Shown: piece after piece, positions 24,484 through 32,744 of the stretch
Layout of the letters: every line of letters begins with the position of its first letter
Numbering within the stretch: position 1 is the stretch's first letter
DNA from: CAZHNW01 sp942491575
GTDB taxonomy: Bacteria; Spirochaetota; UBA4802; UBA5550
Length of the DNA stretch: 64,000 nt
Direction: 5' to 3'
Assembly: GCA_942491575.1 (NCBI GenBank)
Contig: CALOBT010000031.1
Location: forward strand, 930,001-994,000
Translations under genes and position numbers: made by a program
Notes under the pieces: model-generated
Seen by the model: the letters and a program-made list of their open reading frames with translations, nothing else
Told to the model about the DNA's origin: nothing
The model's database searches: none

Positions 24484-25329
24484 TTACAGTATGATGTTTC
24501 CTCCGCAGTTGGGGCAATTATGGTCAGATCCGATAACCACGGTACTGCTGCAGTACGGACAATTGACCATTTTTGCACCGGGTTTTACCGCTATACCGCC
24601 GATATAGATGGATGCAAGTTCTTCTATGTCTGAATCTCCTCTGGAAAAAATATCTGCGGCTGTTGACATCAGGTGAAATACTTTTTCGAAATATTCCGAA
24701 GCATTTTTCAAGTCAGGAAGGTAGGTGTCAATGTCACATTCAATTATGCCGGCATCAATTTCAAAATAACCTATGTCCAGTTCCTCCATGCCTTCGGCAA
24801 GCTGCGATTTGAATTCTTCAGTTAGATTATCTGAGACAGCCTTCATCGATTCATATTCTGCGGGGTATTCTTCAAAATAGAGGCCATCTGAAATGAAATA
24901 GATTTTTTCTTTTTCATCAGACCATTCATCTGTTTCAGTGTCAGGTTTTACTTCACTGTCATAGTAAAGTCTCAGTGTTCCGGTTCTGTTTTTAAACTTT
25001 ATAAAAACATCCGGTTCAGGGTCCCAGAAATCCATTTGTATCCTGGCGGGATAATTGTGGTACTTTAAATTCAGTATAAGCTCATCGTCTTCATTCTTTA
25101 TGATAAATTTTCCATTGTATCGCCTTGCAAGGGGAGTTAGCTGCTTCTCCAGATAGTTCCACTGGTCGTTTTCTCCCAATTCTTCATAAATTTTCATCCC
25201 GCTTTTGAATTCTCCCTCCTGGCTGTCAAGGGAGAACAAGATCTCTTCCGCCGGGATAGTGTTGTTTGCAGTTAGTGTACCTGAGGGAGTCAAGGCTAAT
25301 TTTTCCTTTATTATTTTTATCAGGTTCAT
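24484..25329 (-). CDS. Cytoplasmic protein with C-terminal zinc ribbon, unknown function
   Basis: 281 codons, no signal peptide, acidic. The last 30 residues form a zinc ribbon with CPYCSS and CPNCGG pairs (double CxxC). The rest (about 1-245) has no recognised motif but looks like an alpha/beta domain with an LRLYYDSEV strand and helices. Zinc ribbons of this type often mediate protein or nucleic-acid contacts. It is transcribed away from a strong terminator at 25435-25468, so it has its own promoter. Confidence 0.65.
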   Translation of the reverse strand: MNLIKIIKEKLALTPSGTLTANNTIPAEEILFSLDSQEGEFKSGMKIYEELGENDQWNYLEKQLTPLARRYNGKFIIKNEDDELILNLKYHNYPARIQMDFWDPEPDVFIKFKNRTGTLRLYYDSEVKPDTETDEWSDEKEKIYFISDGLYFEEYPAEYESMKAVSDNLTEEFKSQLAEGMEELDIGYFEIDAGIIECDIDTYLPDLKNASEYFEKVFHLMSTAADIFSRGDSDIEELASIYIGGIAVKPGAKMVNCPYCSSTVVIGSDHNCPNCGGNIIL

Positions 25330-25434
25330 TTCGGTTCCATCTATTTGGATAATGGAAAATTTTATTACCCGTGATGTTTATTAAAGAATAAAAAAATGAG
25401 GGAAATAGCAAAAAACTTTATCGGATTTTGATAA

Positions 25435-25468
25435 AAAAAGGCGGCTCGCTTCTGCGAGCCGCCTTTTT
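25435..25468. terminator. Bidirectional intrinsic terminator
   Basis: A perfect 10-bp G/C stem (25440-25449 with 25454-25463), TTCT loop, flanked by A-runs on one side and T-runs on the other, so it works on both strands. It closes the lipoprotein transcript that ends at 25489 on the minus strand. Confidence 0.93.
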
Positions 25469-25488
25469 CTGAATATTATTGGCTATGG

Positions 25489-26073
25489 TTATCTTTTCAT
25501 CATACTTTTTATTGAAATGTACCACTTGCCGTTTACTTTTTTAAAGGTGACTTTGTCCTGTTTTTTGTTCTTATCTACGACAATACCGGTTGCTGTGTCT
25601 CCTTCAATTTTTACATCTTTTAATTCAGCATAGATTTTTTCTTTTTTTGTTTTTTTCCCGGGAGTTTTATCCACAAGTCCCTGGATATCTTTCAGAAAAT
25701 TCGCATGATCAACTTGGGCATACTTTTCTGCGGCATATTTCATTACGGCTTCAGTATCATTCATCTTCATTGCCATTTTTTTGTCAACTTCAGGAAGACT
25801 GTACTTCTTCCTGATGGCTTCATATTTTGTTTTTAAGGTTTTGTCCTTGGAAAAACCTGTCATAAATGCAGCCATAATATCCATCGAAAAGGTCATGACA
25901 GGAAGTTCATCCGGTGCGATAAAGTCGACTATTTCACTGAAATTGTCGGGATTTTTCCCTTTCATTTCTTCGAAGAGTGCCTGCGGAGTTGATGCTCCGC
26001 CCTTGCTGCCGCATCCCGGTAATAGTAAGCCTGCTGCCAGAAATGCAATGAGTACGATTTTGATAATTCTCAT
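25489..26073 (-). CDS. Lipoprotein, DUF4878-like
   Basis: 194 codons with GGAGGA upstream. Lipobox LLLPGC-GSK. The body has a helical N-part (TPQALFEEMK...) and a C-terminal strand region ending in VTFKKVNGKWYISI, the pattern of small lipocalin/NTF2-like DUF4878 lipoproteins, which often ends in 'v.e.gkWki'. Lys-rich throughout. Function unknown; inner- or outer-leaflet envelope protein. Terminated by the hairpin just downstream. Confidence 0.75.
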   Translation of the reverse strand: MRIIKIVLIAFLAAGLLLPGCGSKGGASTPQALFEEMKGKNPDNFSEIVDFIAPDELPVMTFSMDIMAAFMTGFSKDKTLKTKYEAIRKKYSLPEVDKKMAMKMNDTEAVMKYAAEKYAQVDHANFLKDIQGLVDKTPGKKTKKEKIYAELKDVKIEGDTATGIVVDKNKKQDKVTFKKVNGKWYISIKSMMKR

Positions 26074-26497
26074 AACTGTTTCCTCCAGTCTGTAAATTAA
26101 TATGAATGAAATTGCTTCACTGAGTAATTCCGAAGGGATTTCTCCAGCTGAATCAATGAAGAGTTCATCCTGAAAAGATTCGCAAATTGTAGCATAGGGC
26201 TATTGTACTGTCAACAATGGTTGTAAAAGTTATAAGATAATATAAATTTAGTATATACACTAAATGTGCTTTTCAATGTTCTTCTTTTTAATTATTTCGC
26301 CTGAAAAATGTAAATAGGCAGATATTTTTTAGATGGATATCCAAATGATAAATGATAATTTTTAAGTATATTGGATAAGTTCTTGTATTCTTCTTGTATA
26401 ATTGTATACTGAGTATTGTCATAAAATTATTTTTTTTCTTGTCCTGTGAGACATGAAATGTTGAAGGTACTATTTATTCTAGATTGTGGAGAAAAGT
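26074..26497. other. AT-rich intergenic region between divergent genes
   Basis: 424 nt. Contains a 7-bp dyad at 26246-26265 and, near 26383-26410, TTGTAT/TATACT spaced 16 nt, a weak promoter candidate for the cyclophilin gene. TTGAAGGTACTAT at 26461 repeats a sequence found at 7993 in front of another gene. No coding sequence seen. Confidence 0.5.
26246..26265. promoter_or_regulatory. Dyad symmetric site, possible operator
   Basis: ATTTAGT (26246-26252) and ACTAAAT (26259-26265) are exact inverted copies around ATATAC, a size suited to a dimeric regulator. It lies about 170 nt upstream of the lipoprotein start and 230 nt upstream of the cyclophilin gene. Confidence 0.3.
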
Positions 26498-27028
26498 ATG
26501 AGCGAATTACAAGCAGTTATTGAAACATCAAAGGGACCTATTCATCTTAATCTTTTTGCCGATGATGTTCCTGTCACTGTAGGAAATTTTGTGAATCTGG
26601 CTATGCGTGGTTTTTATAACGGACTCACCTTTCACCGGGTTCTTGCTGACTTTATGATACAGGGGGGGTGTCCCTCAGGAAATGGTACCGGAGGTCCCGG
26701 TTATCAGTTTGGAGATGAATTTGTTGATTACCTGCTTCATGACCGTGCAGGTATTCTTTCCATGGCAAATGCTGGTCCCGGAACAAATGGCAGCCAGTTC
26801 TTCATCACTCACGTTCCTACTGAATGGCTGGACGGTAAACATACTGTTTTTGGCTGTGTTGTCGGCAAGGAAGATCAGGCGATTGTAGATTCAATCAAAC
26901 AGGGGGACGTTATTGAATCTATTGAAATTATCGGTGAGCTTGAACCTTTAAAGGCCCAGATTCAATCACGCCTGGATGAATGGAATGAGGTCCTTGACCG
27001 TAATTTCCCGGATCTGAAACCGATATAG
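26498..27028 (+). CDS. Cyclophilin-type peptidyl-prolyl cis-trans isomerase
   Basis: 176 codons from the ATG at 26498 with GGAG six nt upstream; a GTG at 26486 overlaps that site. No signal peptide, so it is cytoplasmic. Catalytic and substrate-binding residues are present: FHRVLADFMIQGGCPSGNGTGGPGY (Arg, Phe, Met, Gln shown in short segments), LSMANAGPGTNGSQFFI and WLDGKHTVFGCV. It has a C-terminal extension of about 35 residues after the core. It assists proline isomerisation during folding. Its stop is directly adjacent to that of the convergent hydrolase gene. Confidence 0.94.
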   Translation: MSELQAVIETSKGPIHLNLFADDVPVTVGNFVNLAMRGFYNGLTFHRVLADFMIQGGCPSGNGTGGPGYQFGDEFVDYLLHDRAGILSMANAGPGTNGSQFFITHVPTEWLDGKHTVFGCVVGKEDQAIVDSIKQGDVIESIEIIGELEPLKAQIQSRLDEWNEVLDRNFPDLKPI

Positions 27029-27952
27029 CTACTGACTGAGGCCCTTTAAAAAATTAAGGGCATCCCCGGCGGTTTTCATGGGAATTTCCTCCATAGGAAC
27101 ATGGCCCGCCCGGGGATAGATAATTACCTTCGAGCCCGGGATATCTTTTTTAAATAATTCTGCCCTGTCGGGTGTGATCCAGGAATCAGCCTTTCCCCAC
27201 ATAATGAGCGTGGGGGCCTTTACTGATTTGATCAATTTTTGAGAATATGGTTCCCGGTTTATACTCCTTGCAATGAATGCATTCCTGTTTCCCCTGCGGA
27301 GAAGTAGATCGAAGTGGCGGTCTACCAGATTCTCGGTTATTTTATTTTTATCGTAGTAAACTTCCCCCAGACTTTTTTTGACCAGGTATCGGGGAGTGAT
27401 ATTTTTTGCTATTTTATTGAGTACTGGAGTTCTTGCCAGTCTAAAGGCAAGGCTGATATCGCCGCGATAGGGATAGCCTGCAGCATCCACCAGTATCAGG
27501 CCCTTGATCCTTTCCGGATGTTTTGCGGAAAAATACCAGGCAATGGCACCACCGCGGCTGTTTCCAGCAATGTGACATTTTTCAATTTTCAGCTGATTAA
27601 GAAAGGAAACTAAAAATTGATCGTACCATTCTTCGGAATAGTCGTGGTCCCGGTTAGGTCCTGTCAGCCCGTAGGCCGGGACATCCATCCTTATTATTCT
27701 GAAATGTTTTTTTAATTTTTCAGTCCATCCCTGCCATGTGTGAAGGGATGACGATGTTCCATGAATGAGAACAAGGGGGTATCCCTGTCCCTCGTCACTG
27801 TAATGGACCTTCAGTTCTTCAATATTTATATATCCGGAGGTGGGGAGGAAATATTTTTTTTCAAGTTCAGAAGGGAGAATGTCTAAATGTATATTTGCAG
27901 CTATTGTAATAAATAAAATGAGGATTGTAATTTTAATAATATTTGGTTTCAT
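27029..27952 (-). CDS. Alpha/beta hydrolase with N-terminal membrane anchor
   Basis: 307 codons. A hydrophobic N-terminal helix (about 6-22) anchors or exports it. The fold signatures are VLIHGTSSSLHTW (oxyanion HG), nucleophile elbow GNSRGG, acid in MWGKADSWITP and catalytic His in RAGHVPMEE, a complete Ser-Asp-His triad. Substrate unknown; close in layout to the general esterase/haloalkane-dehalogenase-like group, but the Ser nucleophile excludes a dehalogenase. Confidence 0.88.
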   Translation of the reverse strand: MKPNIIKITILILFITIAANIHLDILPSELEKKYFLPTSGYINIEELKVHYSDEGQGYPLVLIHGTSSSLHTWQGWTEKLKKHFRIIRMDVPAYGLTGPNRDHDYSEEWYDQFLVSFLNQLKIEKCHIAGNSRGGAIAWYFSAKHPERIKGLILVDAAGYPYRGDISLAFRLARTPVLNKIAKNITPRYLVKKSLGEVYYDKNKITENLVDRHFDLLLRRGNRNAFIARSINREPYSQKLIKSVKAPTLIMWGKADSWITPDRAELFKKDIPGSKVIIYPRAGHVPMEEIPMKTAGDALNFLKGLSQ

Positions 27953-28084
27953 ATAATTGCCATGAGAATAAACAAATATACAATTATGTATGAATATACG
28001 TTAATGTCAAAAATAAAAATTGCATTTTGCAAATAAAGGTGTATTGGCAAAATGAAACATATTATTGAATATTTCACAAAGTAA

Positions 28085-28113
28085 TTGACATCTTCGATAA
28101 GTGAAAATAGTGT
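28085..28113 (+). promoter_or_regulatory. Candidate promoter of the DUF2147 gene
   Basis: TTGACA at 28085-28090 with TAGTGT 17 nt later (28108-28113), about 36 nt before the chosen start. Confidence 0.4.
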
Positions 28114-28148
28114 AATTTTCATTATTTTGTATGGAGGAATCTAAATCT

Positions 28149-28601
28149 ATGAAAGCTAAAATAGTTGTAAAGGTCGCACTTGTTGCCTTTTTAGTATCAT
28201 TTGGCAGCATGATTTCCGCCGGTGATCCTATTGAAGGTCTCTGGAAGAATATTGCTGATAGCGGAGTAAATAAGGGAAAAGCCGCTTCTTACATCAAGAT
28301 TTATCAGAAGAATGGGAAATTTTTCGCAAAAGTCGATAAACTTCTCATCGATCCCGCAGATTCAAAATGTGATAAATGTAAAGGGAACCTGAAGGATAAG
28401 CCCATTGTAGGTATGGTAATTGCATGGGGACTTAAAAAAGACGGTGACAAAGAGTATACCGGCGGAAAGATTCTCGATCCTGAAAATGGTAAAACCTATG
28501 GATGCAAAATGGAACTTTTAAGCAACACTAAGCTGAAGGTCCGCGGATTTATCGGTTTCAGCCTTCTGGGAAGAAACCAGTACTGGTATCGTGTGAAATA
28601 G
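28149..28601 (+). CDS. DUF2147 family secreted protein
   Basis: 150 codons from the Met at 28149, with GGAGGA upstream; an in-frame Met at 28131 sits in front of that site. A signal peptide (cleavage near MISA-GDP) precedes the DUF2147 domain: PIEGLWKN at its start, then YIKIYQKNGKFFAKV, CDKCKGNLKDKPIVGM with a Cys pair, and the end RNQYWYRV. DUF2147 proteins are small periplasmic beta-barrel, calycin-like proteins of unknown function. Monocistronic; followed by a hairpin. Confidence 0.85.
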   Translation: MKAKIVVKVALVAFLVSFGSMISAGDPIEGLWKNIADSGVNKGKAASYIKIYQKNGKFFAKVDKLLIDPADSKCDKCKGNLKDKPIVGMVIAWGLKKDGDKEYTGGKILDPENGKTYGCKMELLSNTKLKVRGFIGFSLLGRNQYWYRVK

Positions 28602-28625
28602 TTTTAAACAAGATATAGAGTGCCT

Positions 28626-28652
28626 GAAGGCGATGTTAACAGCATCGCCTTC
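28626..28652 (+). terminator. Hairpin after the DUF2147 gene
   Basis: A perfect 10-bp stem (28626-28635 with 28643-28652) with a 7-nt loop, followed by ACTGTTTT. A terminator is likely though the T-run is short. Confidence 0.55.
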
Positions 28653-28670
28653 ACTGTTTTCAGGTTATCT

Positions 28671-28877
28671 TCACCCAGTGAAGAGCTTTAATATGACCCT
28701 TGTTGCAATCATTGTTATAATGGCGGCACCGATTCCCGCGGTAAAAACTACTTCACTATCCATCAGTTCAGCTTTCCCTTTTTTCCTTTGCAAATAGTTT
28801 CGGGTAATTACTGCAAGTGCATAAAAAGATACGGCAAAAACTAAAATTTTTATAAAATATTTCCCTATCTGTTCCAC
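28671..28877 (-). CDS. Small membrane protein, two predicted helices
   Basis: 68 codons from a GTG start only 4 nt after the stop of the HMA-domain gene, so translational coupling is likely. Helices at about 7-26 and 44-64 are joined by a short basic loop (RKKGKAELMD). No family recognised. Its tie to a copper-chaperone-like protein suggests a role in metal handling at the membrane, but that is only by association. Confidence 0.6.
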   Translation of the reverse strand: MEQIGKYFIKILVFAVSFYALAVITRNYLQRKKGKAELMDSEVVFTAGIGAAIITMIATRVILKLFTG

Positions 28878-28881
28878 TCTG

Positions 28882-29094
28882 CTATCCGGTTACCTCATAT
28901 CCAGCTTCTTCTACTGCTGACCTGAGGGTATCATCACTGAGGTTATCACCTGTAACCGTGGCTGATCCTTTTTCGAGGTCTACCGTTACCAGGGACACGC
29001 CTGAAATGGCGGAAAGGGCATTTTCGACGGTTATTTTGCAATGATTACAGCTCATGCCGGATATCATTATGGTTTTTTCTTCTGAAGATCCCAT
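28882..29094 (-). CDS. Heavy-metal-associated (HMA) domain protein, copper-chaperone type
   Basis: 70 codons, strong AAGGAG ribosome site. A single ferredoxin-like HMA domain with the metal motif GMSCNHC (Cys16 and Cys19) and the conserved ending VEEAGYEV. It should bind Cu(I) or a similar soft metal in the cytoplasm and pass it to a P-type ATPase. No such ATPase is visible nearby; the coupled downstream gene codes a two-helix membrane protein. Confidence 0.92.
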   Translation of the reverse strand: MGSSEEKTIMISGMSCNHCKITVENALSAISGVSLVTVDLEKGSATVTGDNLSDDTLRSAVEEAGYEVTG

Positions 29095-29374
29095 TTCTTT
29101 CTCCTTGTTCTATTTTTCTTATATGAGCTTTATCCTGGAGCCATGTTACAATGGGATTAATTCTTTTTAAAGTGAAAAATGCATTTGACAGGTGGAAGTT
29201 CTCACTTTATTTCGTGCCAACAGGCCCTGTCTCAGTTGATCCTCCGCAGTTATGGAATCATTATGAACCTTTCTGCATAAGTGGACATCATATCTGATAA
29301 TCATTGTCGTTATTGATGATACAGAGAATTTAGAGCGGTTTGGCCATAATTTACCGGAAAAGGATAACGAAGAG

Positions 29375-30163
29375 ATGAATCAGGATCAGGTGGTAGAAAA
29401 CTTATTGCAGCTGGATGATACAGTGGAGGATTTTTCTGTTACATTCTCCGGGAAAACGAGTAAAAAAGTTGACGGCCTCTATAAGCCTGATTCTCACGAA
29501 ATACTGATTCACAATAAAAATCATGGCAATGACAATGCGATAATGTATACAGCGATACATGAATTTGCCCACCACATTCAGTTTACAACCTCATCAAAGC
29601 CTGTATCCTCCAAAAGTCATACCACTCAATTCTGGAATATTCTGCACCGCCTGCTCAACAAGGCGGAGGAGCTGGGGATTTATACTAATATATTCGAAAC
29701 GGAACAGGAATTTATAAACCTGACAAAAGATATAAAAGACAATTATCTGCATGAAAACGGGAAATTAATGAAAGAGTTTGGGCAGCTTATTGCACGTGCC
29801 TTTGAACTCTGTATGGAGTATCATGCCAGTTTTGATGATTACATGGACAGGGTTCTGGGCCTTCATCGAGCGACTGCAAAAAAAATCATGAAATTTCATA
29901 CACAGGATTTAAATCCTGAAATAGGATATGAAAATATGAAAACAGTTGCGGCCATTTCAGATGATGATGTACGTGGGCTTGCCCAGGAGGCCTTTCTTGA
30001 AGGGCAGAGTCCTGACATGGTAAAGGAACAGTTCACTTCACGTGAACTTCCCGATTCAAGACTTGAATGGCTGAAGCAGGAAAGGGAGCGGCTGGAAAAG
30101 TCAATAGAAAGGATTTCGATTAAACTGGCAAATGTGGAACAGCAAATCAATGATATGAATTAG
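29375..30163 (+). CDS. SprT-like zinc metallopeptidase domain protein with C-terminal coiled coil
   Basis: 262 codons, no signal peptide. HEFAHH (His62, Glu63, His66) is a zinc-peptidase HExxH motif, and His82 in SKSHTTQFW sits where SprT/Spartan-type enzymes keep their third ligand. The N-part (GKTSKKVDGLYKPDSHEILIHN) matches the substrate-strand lead-in of that fold. Residues about 215-262 form a charged coiled coil. Spartan-like enzymes digest DNA-protein crosslinks; whether this one does is unknown. Tail-to-tail overlap of 17 bases with the next gene. Confidence 0.7.
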   Translation: MNQDQVVENLLQLDDTVEDFSVTFSGKTSKKVDGLYKPDSHEILIHNKNHGNDNAIMYTAIHEFAHHIQFTTSSKPVSSKSHTTQFWNILHRLLNKAEELGIYTNIFETEQEFINLTKDIKDNYLHENGKLMKEFGQLIARAFELCMEYHASFDDYMDRVLGLHRATAKKIMKFHTQDLNPEIGYENMKTVAAISDDDVRGLAQEAFLEGQSPDMVKEQFTSRELPDSRLEWLKQERERLEKSIERISIKLANVEQQINDMN

Positions 30164-32081
30164 GTTTTCTGATATAAATGGAGGCAGTAATTGTTGTACC
30201 GGAATCGTTTTGGAAAACAACTTTTCCCATTAGCTGTTTTGCAAGGGCATCAACAAGCACCAGGCCAAAACCAAAATTTTTATTATTTATAATTTCATCC
30301 GCAATCCCTATACCGTTATCTGCGACTATAATCTCCAGTTGACTCTCTTCCTTTTTCTGAAGTGCTATTTTAATCTCTCCATCCGTTTTTCCGGAAAAAG
30401 CGTATTTAAAGGCATTGTTGACAAGCTCATTGATAATGATTCCGATGGGAAAGGAATCCCTGGGGGAAATATCGATGGAGGTTATATCCGTTGAGATACT
30501 AACCGGTTGTGATAATGTATTTGTTTTCTGAAGGTTAAGTATTAAATCCTGCAGGTAATTTTTAATATTAATACTGGTGAAACTGGTACTCCGGTAGAGG
30601 GCATTGTAAATATTGCCCATGATGGTAATTCGATTTTCCGCTTTAAGTAAAATTTCTTTAGCCTCATCGTTATTGCTCTGTTCTGCCTGCAGTACAATGA
30701 GACTGCGGATTGTATTCATATCATTTTTGATGCGGTGGTGTACTTCTCTTAGAATAATATCTTTTTCCGTCAGGAGGTTCTTGATCTCCTTTTCTTTTCG
30801 AACATATTCTGTTACGTCCTGTACTACCCCCATAAGCCCCTGTTTTTCCCCTTCCGGGGAAGTCAAAATTTCCGCCTGTACAACTATATTACGGATTTCC
30901 CCATTTTTTTTACGGATGCTGTATGTAATCTCTTTGGGAATGTTCCCTTCAGCGAAACCTTCCATGGCCTTGTCATATATATGTCGGTCTTCCGGAATTA
31001 TTATTTCTCTCACCTTCTCCGGAGGAGGGGGCTCCTTTGTATCAAATCCATAAATGTTGTACATCATGTCGGACCATTCAATGCTGCCGGTATTATGGTC
31101 CCACTTCCAGGTGCCAACATTTGCAATTTCCTGCGATTGCACCAGGTCCCGGTGTTTCTGCTGAAGATTTTTTTCCGCAATTTTTATTTCGGTAATATCA
31201 GAAAATGTTATCACCGCAGATTCCAGGTTGTTTTTTCTATCGAGCATTGGGTGGCCGTTAACAAGTACCCATGCTATATTTTTTGTGTCTGGCTCTGTTA
31301 TTCCGAGTATCTGGCCGCTGAATGAGTCTTTCCCGGAAAGGACCCTGGAGACAGGGTATTCTTCAATGGGGAGGCTTGTCCCGTCCTCCCTGATGAAAAT
31401 CCAGGCCGGGTCGGGGGCTTTTTTACCAGATATTTCATCAACTGAAAGACCAAGAATCTCAGATGCCCTGCGATTGGAAAAAATAATCGAGGTGTCAGCG
31501 GCATGAATGACCACGCCTTCGCAGAGATTCTCCACAAGCAGTCTGAATTTTTCTTCCTGTTTTATCAGTTCCCTTTGTGATTCTGCGAGCTGCTCGTTTG
31601 TTTCATTGAGTTCTTCATTGATTGACTCAAGTTTTTCAAGGGTGGCGTTCAATTCTTTATTCGATACAACAGCTTCCCTTTCGTGGGTCTCTATACGCCG
31701 TTTTTGTTCATGAAGCCTGAATGCCATTTTTATAGACGCATCCAGTACGGTTATCCCGGTTTGTTTGACCACATAGCCATAGGAAGTAATACGTTCTGTC
31801 AGTTCTACAATGGCGGGGTCCGTATGACTTGAAAGAAAAATCAGTGGGATGTCATATGTTTTTAATATTATTTTAGCAGCTTCGGTTCCATCCATGCCAC
31901 GCCCGAGGTCTATATCCATAAGAATTAAATCGATATTGCTGCCGGAATCAATTTTTTTGAAGGCCTCTTCACCTGAAGAAGCAGTATGGACTCTGTATCC
32001 ATATTTTTCAAGATCCCTTGTTTCCGTTATGGCAGTGATGGCTTCATCTTCCACCAGGAGTATATTTTTCTGGGAGTTCAT
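30147..32081 (-). CDS. Receiver-PAS-PAS histidine kinase of the HisKA_2 (HWE-like) type
   Basis: 644 codons from the Met at 32081 (the frame continues to 32141). Order: a receiver domain at the N-terminus (ILLVEDE, LILMDIDLGRGMDGTEAA with the phosphoacceptor Asp, and IPLIFLSSHTD), a coiled coil (about 130-180), two PAS domains (about 185-305 and 325-445), then HisKA_2 with REVHHRIKNDMNTI (phosphorylated His) and an HATPase (INELVNNAFKYAF, ADNGIGI). No membrane segment, so it is a soluble sensor. The N-terminal receiver suggests it is itself phosphorylated by an upstream kinase. No partner regulator is adjacent. Confidence 0.9.
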   Translation of the reverse strand: MNSQKNILLVEDEAITAITETRDLEKYGYRVHTASSGEEAFKKIDSGSNIDLILMDIDLGRGMDGTEAAKIILKTYDIPLIFLSSHTDPAIVELTERITSYGYVVKQTGITVLDASIKMAFRLHEQKRRIETHEREAVVSNKELNATLEKLESINEELNETNEQLAESQRELIKQEEKFRLLVENLCEGVVIHAADTSIIFSNRRASEILGLSVDEISGKKAPDPAWIFIREDGTSLPIEEYPVSRVLSGKDSFSGQILGITEPDTKNIAWVLVNGHPMLDRKNNLESAVITFSDITEIKIAEKNLQQKHRDLVQSQEIANVGTWKWDHNTGSIEWSDMMYNIYGFDTKEPPPPEKVREIIIPEDRHIYDKAMEGFAEGNIPKEITYSIRKKNGEIRNIVVQAEILTSPEGEKQGLMGVVQDVTEYVRKEKEIKNLLTEKDIILREVHHRIKNDMNTIRSLIVLQAEQSNNDEAKEILLKAENRITIMGNIYNALYRSTSFTSINIKNYLQDLILNLQKTNTLSQPVSISTDITSIDISPRDSFPIGIIINELVNNAFKYAFSGKTDGEIKIALQKKEESQLEIIVADNGIGIADEIINNKNFGFGLVLVDALAKQLMGKVVFQNDSGTTITASIYIRKPNSYH

Positions 32082-32744
32082 TTCACGGCAACGTCCGATA
32101 ATTTTTTTAACGACTATTGTCCATCCTATTATTGAAAACACGGAACATATAATTTTTTATAGGGTGAATTTTTTTTAGCCTGCCAGGGTTCTCAGGATTG
32201 TAATTGATGGCATTTTTAAGGACGATTTCCTTTTCGAGTGTCTACCGGATAAATGTCCGGTTCTCAAATTTTTCTTTAGCACCGGCTGTCTCTGTAATGG
32301 ATATGAAAAAAACGGCCGTAACTATGGAATGCCTGTTCATTCTCTTATTTTATCATACCAGTCGGCCTGCTTCAAGTATTATTCTTTTCATTTTCTTTCA
32401 AGGGATTGAATCTCTTCAGAATTGACAGAATTTTAAGAGGATGCTATACTAGGATTGTAAAAAGGGATTGTAGCCTGAAAGTGATGGTAATAGAAAGATC
32501 ACAATGGCTTTTTCTGGAAACCAGGAATTTCACTATTCTAAATATGATAAGTCCGGAATTAGCAGGGTATTGTAACCGCAAGGGAATAGCAAAAGTTTAA
32601 TTTATTGAATCTGCTTTTGTTATTCGGGGAAGTCTAAAACATTGTACCCCCTGAAGTTTTAGCAGGGTTTTCCTTGAGAATTATTTTTCGTCCGGAAGGA
32701 TTTTTTATTGTCGCTATTTGAGATATCAAAAACAGGAGATTTTT
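32082..32744. other. Long non-coding region with a strong promoter and a leader for the DUF362 gene
   Basis: 663 nt. The left half holds nothing recognised. A near-consensus promoter at 32422-32450 starts a transcript of about 290 nt before the DUF362 start codon. Inside it lie alternative pairings: 32634-32640 with 32656-32662, and 32649-32653 with 32663-32667, which cannot form as simple nested stems. TTAGCAGGGT occurs twice in it (near 32558 and 32660). A 38-codon frame at 32484-32600 lacks a ribosome site. Confidence 0.5.
32422..32450 (+). promoter_or_regulatory. Strong sigma-70 promoter
   Basis: Perfect TTGACA (32422-32427), 17-nt spacer, TATACT (32445-32450, five of six). The best promoter match in the window; it reads toward the DUF362 gene. 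Confidence 0.75.

Noticed and set aside
32484..32600. 38-codon open frame inside the DUF362 leader
   Set aside because: No ribosome site and composition like the surrounding non-coding DNA; kept only as a feature of the leader.
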